From Ga0077527 sp964486865 (GTDB lineage Bacteria > Pseudomonadota > Gammaproteobacteria > Burkholderiales > SG8-41), in contig CAZAOZ010000007.1 of the NCBI GenBank assembly GCA_964486865.1, positions 1-64,000 on the forward strand: a stretch of DNA of 64,000 bases, written 5' to 3'. The notes below the pieces were generated by a model. The model was not told the origin of the DNA, made no database searches, and worked only from the letters and a program-made list of their open reading frames with translations. The translations under genes and the position numbers were made by a program. Shown piece by piece: positions 42,260 through 51,001 of this stretch (position 1 is its first letter; each line of letters starts with the position of its first letter).

Positions 42260-43906
42260 TCAGGTTTTTCTGGTCTTTTTCACGTAGGCCACCAGGCCGT
42301 TCGTTGACGCGTCCTGTGCAGCCGCCGCGCCCGCGGCATCAAAAGCAGGACGCAGGCTGCCGGCGAGTTGTTTGCCGTGTTCGACACCCCATTGGTCGAA
42401 GGCATTGATGTCCCACAGCACGGCCTGCGCGTAGGTGCGGTGTTCATACAGCGCGAGCAGCGCGCCGAAGCTGCGCGGTTCCAGCGCCGGCAACAGCAGC
42501 GTGTTGCTCGGCCGGTTTCCGGGCAGGGCCTGGTGCGCCGCGAGCCGTGTTGCGGCGCGCGCGTCCAGCCCCTGTGCGGCCAGTTGCGGCCCGATTTCCG
42601 CGGCGGTCATGCCGCGCATCAGCAGCGCCGACTGCGCAAAGCAGTTCGACAGGATGGTGGCATGCGTGCCGGCATCGCCGGCGCGCGGCGTGCAGCAGGC
42701 CACGAAATCCACCGGCACAGTACGCGTACCCTGGTGCAGTGCCTGCATGTAGGCGTGCTGCGCCTCAATGCCGGCGCTGCCCCACAGAATCGCGCCGCTG
42801 TCGGTGCGTAGCGCCTTGCCGCGCTGGGTGACGCTCTTGCCGAGGCTCTCCATTTCAAGCTGCTGCAGCCAGGCGGGCAGCAGATCGAGTCCCGGCTCGT
42901 AGGGGATGACCGCGCGCGTTGCCGCGCCGAAAAAATTGCTGTGCCACAGGCCGAGCAGCGCGAGGATGACCGGCGCATTTTTTTCGGGCGGCGCTTCCGC
43001 GAAATGGGCATCCATTGCCGCCGCGCCTGCCAGCATGTCGTCGAAACGGTCGGCGCCCATGGCGATCATCGCCGGCAGGCCGACGGCCGACCACAGCGAA
43101 TAGCGCCCGCCGACCCAGTCCCACATCGGGAATATGCGTTCCGCCGGCACGCCGAAGCCGCGCGCGGCTTCGGTATTGGCGGTGACCGCGGCAAAGTGGC
43201 TGCCGTAATCCGAGGCGTCAAACCCGGCCTGCAGCCAGGCGTGCGCGGCCTGCGCGTTGAGCGCGGTTTCCTGTGTGCCGAAACTTTTTGATTGCACGAT
43301 GAACAGCGTGGTGGCGGGATTGAGCGTCACCAGCAGTTGCGCCAGCGGCTCGCCCGGCGTGGTCACGAAATGCACGCGCGGCGACGCTGCGCCCGGTGCG
43401 CAGGCAGCGACGGCCAGCGCCGGGCCGAGTGCCGAGCCGCCGATGCCGAGGCTGACCACATCGGTGACCGGTTTGCCGGTGATGCCATTAATGCGGCCGG
43501 CATGCAGCGCGCCGGCGAATTCGCGCATCGCACCGAGCGTCCTGCGCACATCGCGCGGTGCGGCGTGTCCCGCGCGCAGCGCGGTATGCCAGGCGGCGCG
43601 TTTTTCGGTGGTGTTGACGCGTTTCCCCGCCAGCAGCGCGGCGATTTTTGCCGGCAGGTCGCGCTCGTGCGCCAGTCGGCACAGCAGATCCAGCGTCTCG
43701 GGAACAATCAGGTTTTTCGAGTAATCGAGCAGCAAGCCGCCCGCTTCCAGCGAAAAGCGCGCGTAGCGCTGCGGATCGGCGGCGAACAGATCGCGCAGGC
43801 GGCGGTCATTCCAGGAGCGGCGGTGCGCGGCCAGCGCGCGCCAGGCCGGCGAGCGCGTCAGGGAAACCGCACGTTTGGGCGAATCAGGTTTGGACGAATC
43901 AGGCAT
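42260..43906 (-). CDS. pgi: Glucose-6-phosphate isomerase
   Basis: A protein of 548 residues that interconverts glucose-6-phosphate and fructose-6-phosphate. The pattern VVSLGIGGSALGPALA, FIVQSKSFGTQETALNA, FPMWDWVGGRYSLWSAVGL and the terminal GVEHGKQLAGSLRPAFD are characteristic. The catalytic glutamate is in QLEMESLGKSV. Of normal length and intact. Confidence 0.97.
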   Translation of the reverse strand: MPDSSKPDSPKRAVSLTRSPAWRALAAHRRSWNDRRLRDLFAADPQRYARFSLEAGGLLLDYSKNLIVPETLDLLCRLAHERDLPAKIAALLAGKRVNTTEKRAAWHTALRAGHAAPRDVRRTLGAMREFAGALHAGRINGITGKPVTDVVSLGIGGSALGPALAVAACAPGAASPRVHFVTTPGEPLAQLLVTLNPATTLFIVQSKSFGTQETALNAQAAHAWLQAGFDASDYGSHFAAVTANTEAARGFGVPAERIFPMWDWVGGRYSLWSAVGLPAMIAMGADRFDDMLAGAAAMDAHFAEAPPEKNAPVILALLGLWHSNFFGAATRAVIPYEPGLDLLPAWLQQLEMESLGKSVTQRGKALRTDSGAILWGSAGIEAQHAYMQALHQGTRTVPVDFVACCTPRAGDAGTHATILSNCFAQSALLMRGMTAAEIGPQLAAQGLDARAATRLAAHQALPGNRPSNTLLLPALEPRSFGALLALYEHRTYAQAVLWDINAFDQWGVEHGKQLAGSLRPAFDAAGAAAAQDASTNGLVAYVKKTRKT

Positions 43907-43978
43907 TGCCCGTCATTGTAACTTGCCGCGCCGCCGGAAGCGCCGTTTACAATAGTCCGACCTCACCGGGAGAAGTCG

Positions 43979-44353
43979 ATGCTGGGCGCACTCACCGTAC
44001 TGCTGGTGTATCAACTGATCGGCGAAGTCATCGTGCAGTTCACGCACCTGCCGGTGCCCGGTCCGGTGATCGGCCTGCTGCTGCTGTTCCTGACGCTGTG
44101 CGTGCGCGGCAGCCTCGCTGCCCCGCTGCGTGATACCGCCAACGGCATCCTGCAGCACTTGTCGTTGCTGTTCGTGCCCGCGGGCGTAGGGGTGATGGTG
44201 CATTTCGCGCGGGTATCCGGCGAATGGCTGCCCATACTGGCCGCGGTGCTGGTCAGCACTGCGCTGGCGATCGCCGTCAGCGCGCTGGTGATGCGTGCGC
44301 TGATGCGCGGCCGCAGCGAAGAGAGCGACGGGAGCGGGGAGGGCAGCGCATGA
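43979..44353 (+). CDS. CidA/LrgA-family membrane protein
   Basis: A protein of 124 residues with four hydrophobic segments. LPVPGPVIGLLLLFLTL, DTANGILQHLSLLFVPAGVGVMVH and the closing basic tail match the CidA/LrgA (holin-like) family. The stop overlaps the following lrgB start as ATGA. Roles in autolysis control, or carboxylate transport, have been proposed for the pair. Confidence 0.9.
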   Translation: MLGALTVLLVYQLIGEVIVQFTHLPVPGPVIGLLLLFLTLCVRGSLAAPLRDTANGILQHLSLLFVPAGVGVMVHFARVSGEWLPILAAVLVSTALAIAVSALVMRALMRGRSEESDGSGEGSA

Positions 44354-45075
44354 GCCCGCGCATCGCTGACGTCTGGGTGTACCTGTCGGCGAGCCCGCTG
44401 CTGGGGCTGACGTTGACCCTCGTCGCCTACCAGGCTGCCTACTGGATTTACCAGCGTGCGGGTTTCAACCCGTTGCTCAATCCGGTATTGCTGGCGATTG
44501 CCATGCTGGTCACCGCGCTGTATGTCACCGGCACGCCGTACGCCACTTATTTCGACGGCGCGCAGTTCGTGCATTTTCTGCTCGGCCCGGCGACGGTGGC
44601 GCTGGCGGTGCCGCTGTATCTGCAGTTCGACCGGCTGAAAAAACTCGCGCTGCCGCTGGCCGGCGCGCTGCTTGCCGGCTCGGCAACGGCCATACTTTCC
44701 GCGGTGGGCATCGCGTGGGCGCTGGGCGCGGCGGACAGCACGCTGCTGTCGGTGGCGCCGAAATCGGTGACCGCGCCGATAGCCATGGGCATTGCCGAAA
44801 AAATCGGCGGCATCCCGTCGCTGACCGCGGTGCTGGTGATCATGACCGGCGTCAGCGGCGCGATGATGGCCAAGTACGTGCTCGATGCGCTGCGCATCAC
44901 CGATCACGGCGTGCGCGGTTTTGCGGTGGGTGTCGCCGCCCACGGCATCGGTACCGCGCGCGCCTTCCAGGTCAGCGAGCAGGCCGGCGCTTTTGCCGGG
45001 CTGGGCATGGGGCTCAATGGCCTGGTGACGGCGCTGCTGATGCCGTTGCTGCTGGTGCTGTGGAGAATGATTTGA
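44350..45075 (+). CDS. LrgB-family membrane protein
   Basis: A protein of 241 residues, almost entirely hydrophobic helices. FLLGPATVALAVPLYLQFDRL, SVAPKSVTAPIAMGIAEKIGG and GVAAHGIGTARAFQVSEQ are typical of LrgB/CidB, which acts with the LrgA-type protein encoded immediately before. The start at 44350 was fixed by the ATGA overlap. The EI24 protein follows after 13 bp. Confidence 0.92.
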   Translation: MSPRIADVWVYLSASPLLGLTLTLVAYQAAYWIYQRAGFNPLLNPVLLAIAMLVTALYVTGTPYATYFDGAQFVHFLLGPATVALAVPLYLQFDRLKKLALPLAGALLAGSATAILSAVGIAWALGAADSTLLSVAPKSVTAPIAMGIAEKIGGIPSLTAVLVIMTGVSGAMMAKYVLDALRITDHGVRGFAVGVAAHGIGTARAFQVSEQAGAFAGLGMGLNGLVTALLMPLLLVLWRMI

Positions 45076-45088
45076 TGGAAACAATTTG

Positions 45089-45808
45089 ATGCGGGACGTC
45101 ATCGCGGCCATCACGCGCGCCTTCGGCAACCTGTTCGAGCCGCGCATCATCGCCATCGTGTTTCTGCCGATGTTCGGCAGCCTCGCGCTGTGGATCGTGC
45201 TGGCGTGGGTGTTCTGGGGAGCGTGGACCGGCGCGATCTCCGGCGCCATGAGTTCCACGGCCGTGGCCGGCTGGCTGCAGGGCTGGAGTGCGGCGTGGAT
45301 CATCGATTACACCGCGGCGCTGCTGGTGCTGATCGGCATCGTGCCGGCGGTTCTGGTGACGGCGCTGGTGATCACCGAAATTGTCGTGATGCCGGTGATC
45401 ATGAAACTGGTTGCGGAACGTTATTTTCCGGACTTGCGGCGGGAGCGGGGCGGCACAGTCGCCGGCAGCATCGTCAATGCCGCAACCGCCATCAGCGTAT
45501 TCGCCGTGCTGTGGCTCATCACGCTGCCGCTGTGGCTGACGGGCATCGGCGCAGTGCTGGCACCCGTGCTGACTTCAGCGTACCTCAACCAGCGCATGTT
45601 CCGTTACGACGCGCTGGCCGAGCACGCGAGCGCTGCCGAATATGCAAGACTGGTGCGTGCATCGCGCGGCGACCTGTTCCTGCTCGGCATCCTGCTGTCA
45701 CTGCTGTTGTATGTGCCGGTGGTGAACCTGCTGCTGCCGGTGGTCTCGGCGCTGGCGTTCACGCACTTTTGCCTGGGGCGATTGACCGCAATGCGGGGCG
45801 GGAAATAG
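45089..45808 (+). CDS. EI24/CysZ-like membrane protein
   Basis: A protein of 239 residues with about four to five membrane helices. RDVIAAITRAFGNLFEPRI, then KLVAERYFPDLRRE and NQRMFRYDALAEHAS fit the EI24 domain family, to which the sulfate permease CysZ belongs. Substrate unknown. The start at 45089 has a second in-frame TTG just before it. It is probably cotranscribed with lrgAB. Confidence 0.82.
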   Translation: MRDVIAAITRAFGNLFEPRIIAIVFLPMFGSLALWIVLAWVFWGAWTGAISGAMSSTAVAGWLQGWSAAWIIDYTAALLVLIGIVPAVLVTALVITEIVVMPVIMKLVAERYFPDLRRERGGTVAGSIVNAATAISVFAVLWLITLPLWLTGIGAVLAPVLTSAYLNQRMFRYDALAEHASAAEYARLVRASRGDLFLLGILLSLLLYVPVVNLLLPVVSALAFTHFCLGRLTAMRGGK

Positions 45809-45819
45809 GCGGCAGTGCG

Positions 45820-46020
45820 TCATGCCCGGATCCATTTGCCCGATGCCGGTTTCCCGCGCGCCTGTGCCCATCGTTTGGCCCGGGTGATCGCGATGCGTAT
45901 GCAGCGGCCCTCGTCGTAGCCTTCATCCAGCAGCGCATTCGCGATCTCGACGGCTTTCGTCCTTGCGAGGGGCGGAAGATTTTTCATGGAATCCGGATAG
46001 CGGTTATTGCTCCACGGCAT
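45820..46020 (-). CDS. Small protein resembling the N-terminus of YdaT
   Basis: A protein of 66 residues starting MPWSNNRYPDSMKNLPPLAR, followed by KAVEIANALLDEGYDEGRC and a basic end. The pattern MPW...YP.S.KNLP...R.KAIEIANALL.EGY.EGRAI recurs in many bacterial small proteins, for example at the start of Bacillus YdaT. Function unknown. It lies 6 bp downstream of the small membrane protein gene and could be cotranscribed with it from the FNR-type box at 46275. Confidence 0.7.
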   Translation of the reverse strand: MPWSNNRYPDSMKNLPPLARTKAVEIANALLDEGYDEGRCIRIAITRAKRWAQARGKPASGKWIRA

Positions 46021-46026
46021 TGCGTG

Positions 46027-46203
46027 TTACCCCGGTGTTTTGTCGCGGGAGCGTTCCAGGCGAAGACCGACGGCTTCAAGGATGATTCCGGCGGCGAGCA
46101 GTATCACTCCTCCGGCCGATTCCGGTGCGAACCACATCAGCAGCGCGCCTGCAACCACGAGCGACGCGCCAATGATCCGGCGGGGCAGGCGTTTTCTGAG
46201 CAT
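46027..46203 (-). CDS. Small two-helix membrane protein
   Basis: A protein of 58 residues with two predicted membrane helices (IIGASLVVAGALLMWFA and GGVILLAAGIILEAVGL) and basic ends. The start at 46203 is the last ATG before the first helix; a longer frame to 46281 crosses the FNR-type box and was rejected. No family recognised. The geometry of the box at 46275-46288 suggests direct oxygen control. Confidence 0.6.
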   Translation of the reverse strand: MLRKRLPRRIIGASLVVAGALLMWFAPESAGGVILLAAGIILEAVGLRLERSRDKTPG

Positions 46204-46274
46204 GGATTTCGCGTTTCCGGGCGGCGTCCTGTGCCGCCGATATGCCAATAGACCGCGGGCCGGCTCCATCCGGT

Positions 46275-46288
46275 TTGACATGGGTCAA
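46275..46288 (-). promoter_or_regulatory. FNR/ANR-type box upstream of small membrane protein gene
   Basis: TTGAC-ATGG-GTCAA is a perfect dyad of the FNR family form. Its centre lies about 78 bp before the ATG at 46203. For activation from -41.5 the start point would be near 46240, and TATTGG on the minus strand (46245-46250) could be the -10. Confidence 0.6.
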
Positions 46289-46428
46289 TCAGGGGCGATT
46301 TGAACGGGTGCGGATCGCGTGATGGCGCTGGGTGTGCGCGATCCCGCCGCGCACGAAATGTTTTTTGCGTATGCGACCTGTCGCATCCGCGAGGGAGCCC
46401 CGTTTGTGGAGCGGCATGAAACATGACC

Positions 46429-46442
46429 TTGATCCGGATCAA
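46429..46442 (+). promoter_or_regulatory. Consensus FNR/ANR box upstream of hibernation factor gene
   Basis: TTGAT-CCGG-ATCAA matches the FNR consensus TTGAT-N4-ATCAA exactly and extends to an 18-bp palindrome (46427-46444). The centre is at 46435.5. TAGGAT at 46464-46469 is well placed as a -10, so the box would sit near -41.5, the usual activating position. The start codon at 46506 leaves a leader of about 30 nt. Confidence 0.85.
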
Positions 46443-46505
46443 GGTCCGGTCAGTGCGCGCGCCTAGGATATCCATGTGTGCTCATTCCGGTCTGGAGATG
46501 AAATC

Positions 46506-47072
46506 ATGCAAATACCCTTGAACATCGCGTTCCGCAATCTCGAGCGGTCGCCGGCATTGGAAGCCGACATCATGGATCACGCCGGGAAACTGGAGCGATA
46601 CTACGATGGCATTATTGGTTGCCGCGTTGTGCTCGAGATGCGGCACAAACACCATCGCCATGGGAATCATTACCACGTCCGTATCGAGGCTACCGTTCCC
46701 GGCAGCACGCTGATTGCGGATCGCGAGCCGGATGAGCATCACGCGTATGCTGACCCTTATGTGGCCGTCCGCGATGCGTTTGCCAGCATGCGGCGCCAGA
46801 TCGAGGACTACGCACGGCGGCAGGACCGGCGGGTCAAGGCGCACGCGGTGTCCCCGCACGGCCGAGTCGTGGAGCTGCATCCGGAGGAGGATTATGGCCG
46901 CATCGAAGCTCCAGACGGCCGGCTGATCTATTTCCACAGAAACAGTGTGGTGGATGCTGATTTCGACCGGCTCCAGGTTGGTGCAGAGGTGCGCTTCGAC
47001 GAGGAAGCGGGAGAGCACGGGCCGCAGGCGAGTACCGTCCATGTGCTCGGCAAGCACCACATCGCGGGTTAG
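46506..47072 (+). CDS. Ribosome hibernation factor (HPF/RaiA) fused to a cold-shock-like domain
   Basis: A protein of 188 residues. Residues 1-105 form an HPF/RaiA-type domain (MQIPLNIAFRNLERSPAL, DHAGKLERYYDGIIGCRV, HHRHGNHYHVRIEATVPG, DAFASMRRQIEDYARRQ). Residues 115-185 resemble a cold-shock fold: GRVVELHPEEDYGRIEAPDG, RLIYFHRNSVVDADFDRL and GPQASTVHVLG, where IYFH stands for RNP2 and the RNP1 glycine-aromatic pattern is changed to DYGRI. HPF domains bind the decoding centre of resting ribosomes; the second domain probably binds RNA. The gene has a consensus FNR-type box and heads the low-oxygen group. Confidence 0.88.
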   Translation: MQIPLNIAFRNLERSPALEADIMDHAGKLERYYDGIIGCRVVLEMRHKHHRHGNHYHVRIEATVPGSTLIADREPDEHHAYADPYVAVRDAFASMRRQIEDYARRQDRRVKAHAVSPHGRVVELHPEEDYGRIEAPDGRLIYFHRNSVVDADFDRLQVGAEVRFDEEAGEHGPQASTVHVLGKHHIAG

Positions 47073-47151
47073 GGCCTGTTAACCATCATGTCATGAGCGC
47101 GACGGGGAGATTACGGCTGTTCCCCGGCCGCGCGGGCGGCAGGCTGTTGCG

Positions 47152-47379
47152 ATGGCGATGAATACGCCGCGAAAGGCACGCCGCGGGCGCAAAGCGGGCG
47201 GGCCGAAACGCCGGCAGCGTCCGGCATTGCCTGCGGCGCCGGATACCGGGATGCATGAACCCGGCGAAGACAGCCGTGCCCTGCTCGGGGACGATCCGGA
47301 GCAGCGCGCCCGGGAGCCCGGACCGGACGAGGAAGGATCGATCGAAGATCCGCTGCACGACTGGCCTGACGACGACTGA
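47152..47379 (+). CDS. Hypothetical small charged protein
   Basis: An open frame of 75 codons with a basic first third (RKARRGRKAGGPKRRQR) and a strongly acidic end (DEEGSIEDPLHDWPDDD). No domain is recognised. It fills the gap between the hibernation factor and P-type ATPase genes and ends 25 bp before the latter, so cotranscription is plausible. There is no strong ribosome binding site, and real coding is uncertain. Confidence 0.45.
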   Translation: MAMNTPRKARRGRKAGGPKRRQRPALPAAPDTGMHEPGEDSRALLGDDPEQRAREPGPDEEGSIEDPLHDWPDDD

Positions 47380-47404
47380 GTGCCGCGGCGGCCGCGGAAT
47401 CCTC

Positions 47405-50077
47405 ATGCGAATTACGCAACTCACGGCCGCTGAAGCGCTGGCCAGCCTGCGCAGTTGCGCGACCGGGCTCGATACGGGCGAGGCACTGCGCCGCCTCGCC
47501 GAGTACGGGCCGAACCGCGTCGAGGAAGCGAAAAGAGTACCTCTCGTATTCCGTTTCCTGCGCGAATTCATTCATTTTTTTGCATTGATCCTCTGGGTCG
47601 CCGCGGCGCTTGCGTTTGCCGCGGAACTCGCCAGTCCGGGGCAGGGGATGGCCACGCTGGGGTTCGCGATACTCGGCGTGATCGCCGTCAACGGTTCGTT
47701 TTCGTTCTGGCAGGAATACCGCGCCGAGCGCGCGATCGCTGCGCTGAAGCGCCTGCTTCCGCACCAGGTCACGGCGCTGCGGGACGGCACGGCCTGCCGT
47801 CTGCCGACCGACGAACTGGTGCCGGGCGACGTGTTCCTGATCGGCGAAGGGGACAGCGTACCTGCCGACTGCCGGCTGATCGAGTCAGCAGCGGTGCGTG
47901 TCAACATCGCCGCCATTACGGGCGAGTCGCTGCCGAAGGCGTGCAGTGCGGACGCATTCACGGAAGACAATCTGCTGCTGAGCCGCAACGTCCTGCTGGC
48001 AGGAGGCTCCGTGGTCGCCGGCGACGGCAAGGCGCTGGTATTTGCCACCGGCATGAACACCGAGTTCGGAAAAATCGCGCGCTTGACCCAGAAGGAGCGC
48101 GCACCGTCCTCGCCCCTGCAGCGCGAGATCATGCGGTTGTCCCGCCTGGTGGCCGTGCTCGCAACGGCGCTCGGCGTGCTGTTCTTCCTGGTCGGCCAGG
48201 CGCTCGGGCTCCCCTTCTGGGAAAACCTCCTCTTCGCAGTCGGCATCATCGTCGCCAACGTTCCGGAAGGATTGTTGCCGACAGTGACGCTGTCGCTGGC
48301 AATGGCGACACAGCGCATGGCGAAACGCAATGCGCTCATCCGGCACCTGCCGGCAGTGGAGGCGCTGGGCGCGGCAACGGTCATCTGCACCGACAAGACC
48401 GGTACGCTGACGCAGAATCGCATGCAGGTAAGCCGGTTTTTTTTCGAGGGTTTGCGGGAGCCCGCGCCGGCAGAAATCCAGCTCGCCGGGCGCTGCCCGT
48501 CTTTGTTCGGGGCGGCGCTGCATTGTCACAACGTGAAGCGGGTAATGCAGGACGGCCATGAGGTGCTGCTCGGCGATCCGATGGAAATCGCGCTGGTGGA
48601 GTGGGCCGGTGCAGCCGGCGCCTTGCCGCGCTACGCACGGCTTGCCGAATTGCCCTTCGATGCCGATCGCCGGCGCATGTCCACGCTGCACGCCGCCGGC
48701 GAAGAACAGCTGCTTTATTGCAAAGGCGCACCGGAAGCCGTGATGCCGCTGTGTACCCGCGTGCGGACCGCTGACGGGGTCGTGCCGCTCGCGGCGGACA
48801 TCCGGGAACGGTTCCGGCGCAGCCAGGAGGCAATGGCTGCGACCGGGCTGCGCGTGCTGGCGTTTGCCTGGCGCGCACTGCCGGAGCATGCCGGGCCGGA
48901 TCACCGGGAGGAGGACCTCATCCTGGCAGGGCTTATCGGACTGGAAGATCCGCCGCGGCCTGAAGTGCCGGAGGCGATCACAAAATGCCGCACGGCCGGC
49001 ATCAAGGTGATCATGGTCACGGGCGACCATCCCGAGACCGCGCGCGCGCTGGCGCGGGAGATCGGTCTGGGACAGGAGCCAGCAGTCATCACCGGCGAGC
49101 AATTGCGCCGCATGTCGGATACGCAGTTGCAACTCGCGCTGGACGCGCCCGACATGCTTTTCGCCCGCGTCGCCGCCGACCAGAAACTGCGCATCGTCGA
49201 GGCACTGCAGCGCAAGCAGCACGTGGTCGCGGTGACCGGTGACGGCGTCAACGACGCGCCGGCCCTCAAGCGCGCCGATGTCGGCATCGCCATGGGCATG
49301 ATCGGAACGGATGTTGCGCGGGAAGCAGCCGACATGATCCTGCTCGACGACAACTTCGCGAGCATTGTCGATGCGATCGAGGAGGGACGGGCGGTGTATC
49401 AGAACATCCGCAAGTTCCTGACTTACATACTGGCTTCCAACATCCCGGAACTCGTGCCGTACCTGGCCTTCATGCTGTTCAGGATTCCGCTGGCGCTGAC
49501 GATCATCCAGATACTCGCCGTGGATCTGGGCACCGACATGCTGCCCGCGCTCGCACTCGGCGCCGAAAGACCCGATCCCAGGGGCATGCAGGAGCCGCCG
49601 CGCAGCCGGAAGGCGCGCCTGCTCGACTGGCCGTTGCTGGTCCGTGCCTATTGTTTTCTCGGCGTCATGGAAGCCATTGCGGCAATGGCGGTGTTTCTGT
49701 TCGTGATGAAGCTGGGCGGCTGGGAATACGGGCAGATGCCCGGCAGCGGCGATCCGCTTTATGTGGAAGCCACGACGGCATGCCTTTCAGCCATTGTCGT
49801 CATGCAGATCGTGAATGTATTCCTGTGTCGCCATTCACGCGAATCGGTATTTGCGATCAGGCTTTTCGGCAACCCGCTTATTTTCTGGGGTATCGCCACC
49901 GAGCTGGTGCTCATCCTGGCGATGGTCTATACCCCCTGGGGAAACACCATCTTCGGCACCGCACCGATCGGCGCGGCAGTCTGGATATTCGTGCTGCCGT
50001 TTGCTGTCGCGATGCTGGTGCTGGAGGAGGGGCGCAAGGCGGTGCTGCGGCGGCAGATCGCACGCCCGGCGCCATAA
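47405..50077 (+). CDS. P2-type cation ATPase resembling Na,K-ATPase-like (P2C) pumps
   Basis: A protein of 890 residues with the complete P-type layout: actuator TGES (T172), phosphorylation site D330 in CTDKTGTLTQNRM, and hinge GDGVNDAP (from about G612). The membrane motifs look like the P2C branch: M4 has NVPEGLLPTVT (P287), M5 has SNIPELVPY (S678) and M6 has DLGTDMLPAL with D707 and D711, equivalent to the cation-binding aspartates D804/D808 of Na,K-ATPase. There is no beta-subunit gene. The transported ion is unknown; Na+, K+ or Ca2+ are options. It follows the FNR-box hibernation gene, suggesting energy or ion control under low oxygen. Confidence 0.9.
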   Translation: MRITQLTAAEALASLRSCATGLDTGEALRRLAEYGPNRVEEAKRVPLVFRFLREFIHFFALILWVAAALAFAAELASPGQGMATLGFAILGVIAVNGSFSFWQEYRAERAIAALKRLLPHQVTALRDGTACRLPTDELVPGDVFLIGEGDSVPADCRLIESAAVRVNIAAITGESLPKACSADAFTEDNLLLSRNVLLAGGSVVAGDGKALVFATGMNTEFGKIARLTQKERAPSSPLQREIMRLSRLVAVLATALGVLFFLVGQALGLPFWENLLFAVGIIVANVPEGLLPTVTLSLAMATQRMAKRNALIRHLPAVEALGAATVICTDKTGTLTQNRMQVSRFFFEGLREPAPAEIQLAGRCPSLFGAALHCHNVKRVMQDGHEVLLGDPMEIALVEWAGAAGALPRYARLAELPFDADRRRMSTLHAAGEEQLLYCKGAPEAVMPLCTRVRTADGVVPLAADIRERFRRSQEAMAATGLRVLAFAWRALPEHAGPDHREEDLILAGLIGLEDPPRPEVPEAITKCRTAGIKVIMVTGDHPETARALAREIGLGQEPAVITGEQLRRMSDTQLQLALDAPDMLFARVAADQKLRIVEALQRKQHVVAVTGDGVNDAPALKRADVGIAMGMIGTDVAREAADMILLDDNFASIVDAIEEGRAVYQNIRKFLTYILASNIPELVPYLAFMLFRIPLALTIIQILAVDLGTDMLPALALGAERPDPRGMQEPPRSRKARLLDWPLLVRAYCFLGVMEAIAAMAVFLFVMKLGGWEYGQMPGSGDPLYVEATTACLSAIVVMQIVNVFLCRHSRESVFAIRLFGNPLIFWGIATELVLILAMVYTPWGNTIFGTAPIGAAVWIFVLPFAVAMLVLEEGRKAVLRRQIARPAP

Positions 50078-50187
50078 AAAAGTAAAATAAAACAATAAGT
50101 TACAAGTAATCGATGCATTCGGGTTGAGGGCGCCGACCAGATATATCCCGCCCGCATGACCTCATGCGAACACCTGAGCGCCCCCGC

Positions 50188-50201
50188 TTGACGTGGGTCA
50201 A
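50188..50201 (+). promoter_or_regulatory. FNR/ANR-type box upstream of lipoprotein gene
   Basis: TTGAC-GTGG-GTCAA is a perfect dyad of the same form as the box at 46275. The centre at 50194.5 would be near -41.5 for a start at about 50236, with TTGTAT (50226-50231) as a weak -10. The coding start at 50258 leaves a leader of about 22 nt. Confidence 0.7.
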
Positions 50202-50257
50202 GCTGCCGGCGATGCGCCCGGTTCATTGTATGCACAGTGCAATGGAGATTGAAATTC

Positions 50258-50908
50258 ATGAGCAAAAACGGTGGGCTGCGCGTGATCGGGGCAGCTGGGC
50301 TGGCTGCCGTGTTGCTCGCGGGCTGTTTCGGCACGCATATTTATCCCACGCTGCAGCAGCGCAGCATTTCCCTGAAGCCTGGTGATCTTGAGGCGCACGG
50401 TATCGGTTTTCTCACGCCATCCGCGGCCACAGGACAGGAAGAGGAGAAACAGGCGATTGCGCTGGTATTCGCCGAGGTGCTGCAGCAGCAACGCAAGGGT
50501 ATGCACGTCGTGCCGCTCGCGGAAACGCTGGGCGCGGTAAACAAAAGCGGGCTCGCTGCAGGATACATCCGGATGTACAGCGATTACCGTGACTCGGGCC
50601 TGCTCGGGCGGGAAACGCTGCATCAGGTCGGCAAGGCCACCGGTGTGCGCTACATGGCGCTGATCAAGGTGCAGGGCTTCGGGCAAAGCGCCAAGGAGCG
50701 CTGGGGTGCGCTCGGATTGCGCATCGTCGAGACCAAGACGGCGGGCGTACGGCTGTTTTTCCAGATCTGGGACAGCAGGGACGGGAGCGTCGCCTGGGAG
50801 GCGACGCAGGAATTGCATTATTCCCACGACACGACCAGCGAGCGGCAACTGACCTTGCCTCAGGTGGTTGGCCGCGCGGCAGAGGATCTCGTATCGAAGC
50901 TGCCGTAG
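50258..50908 (+). CDS. Lipoprotein of unknown function
   Basis: A protein of 216 residues with a lipoprotein signal (GAAGLAAVLLAGC, lipid-bearing C at about residue 23). The mature part has the segments ALVFAEVLQQQRKGMHVVPL, GKATGVRYMALIKVQGFG and VRLFFQIWDSRDGSVAWEATQEL, a pattern seen in periplasmic proteins of the CsgG/DUF799-like sort, but I cannot place it firmly. The FNR-type box in front links it to the oxygen-regulated group. GGAG lies before the ATG at 50258. Confidence 0.75.
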   Translation: MSKNGGLRVIGAAGLAAVLLAGCFGTHIYPTLQQRSISLKPGDLEAHGIGFLTPSAATGQEEEKQAIALVFAEVLQQQRKGMHVVPLAETLGAVNKSGLAAGYIRMYSDYRDSGLLGRETLHQVGKATGVRYMALIKVQGFGQSAKERWGALGLRIVETKTAGVRLFFQIWDSRDGSVAWEATQELHYSHDTTSERQLTLPQVVGRAAEDLVSKLP

Positions 50909-51001
50909 GGGCGCGGGTATCAGGGTGCGAGGCGGCATGCATCCGGACTGACGCCGCTTCAGCCCTGGTTTTATCAACGCATCAATGAAAGGAAACTTGC
51001 C

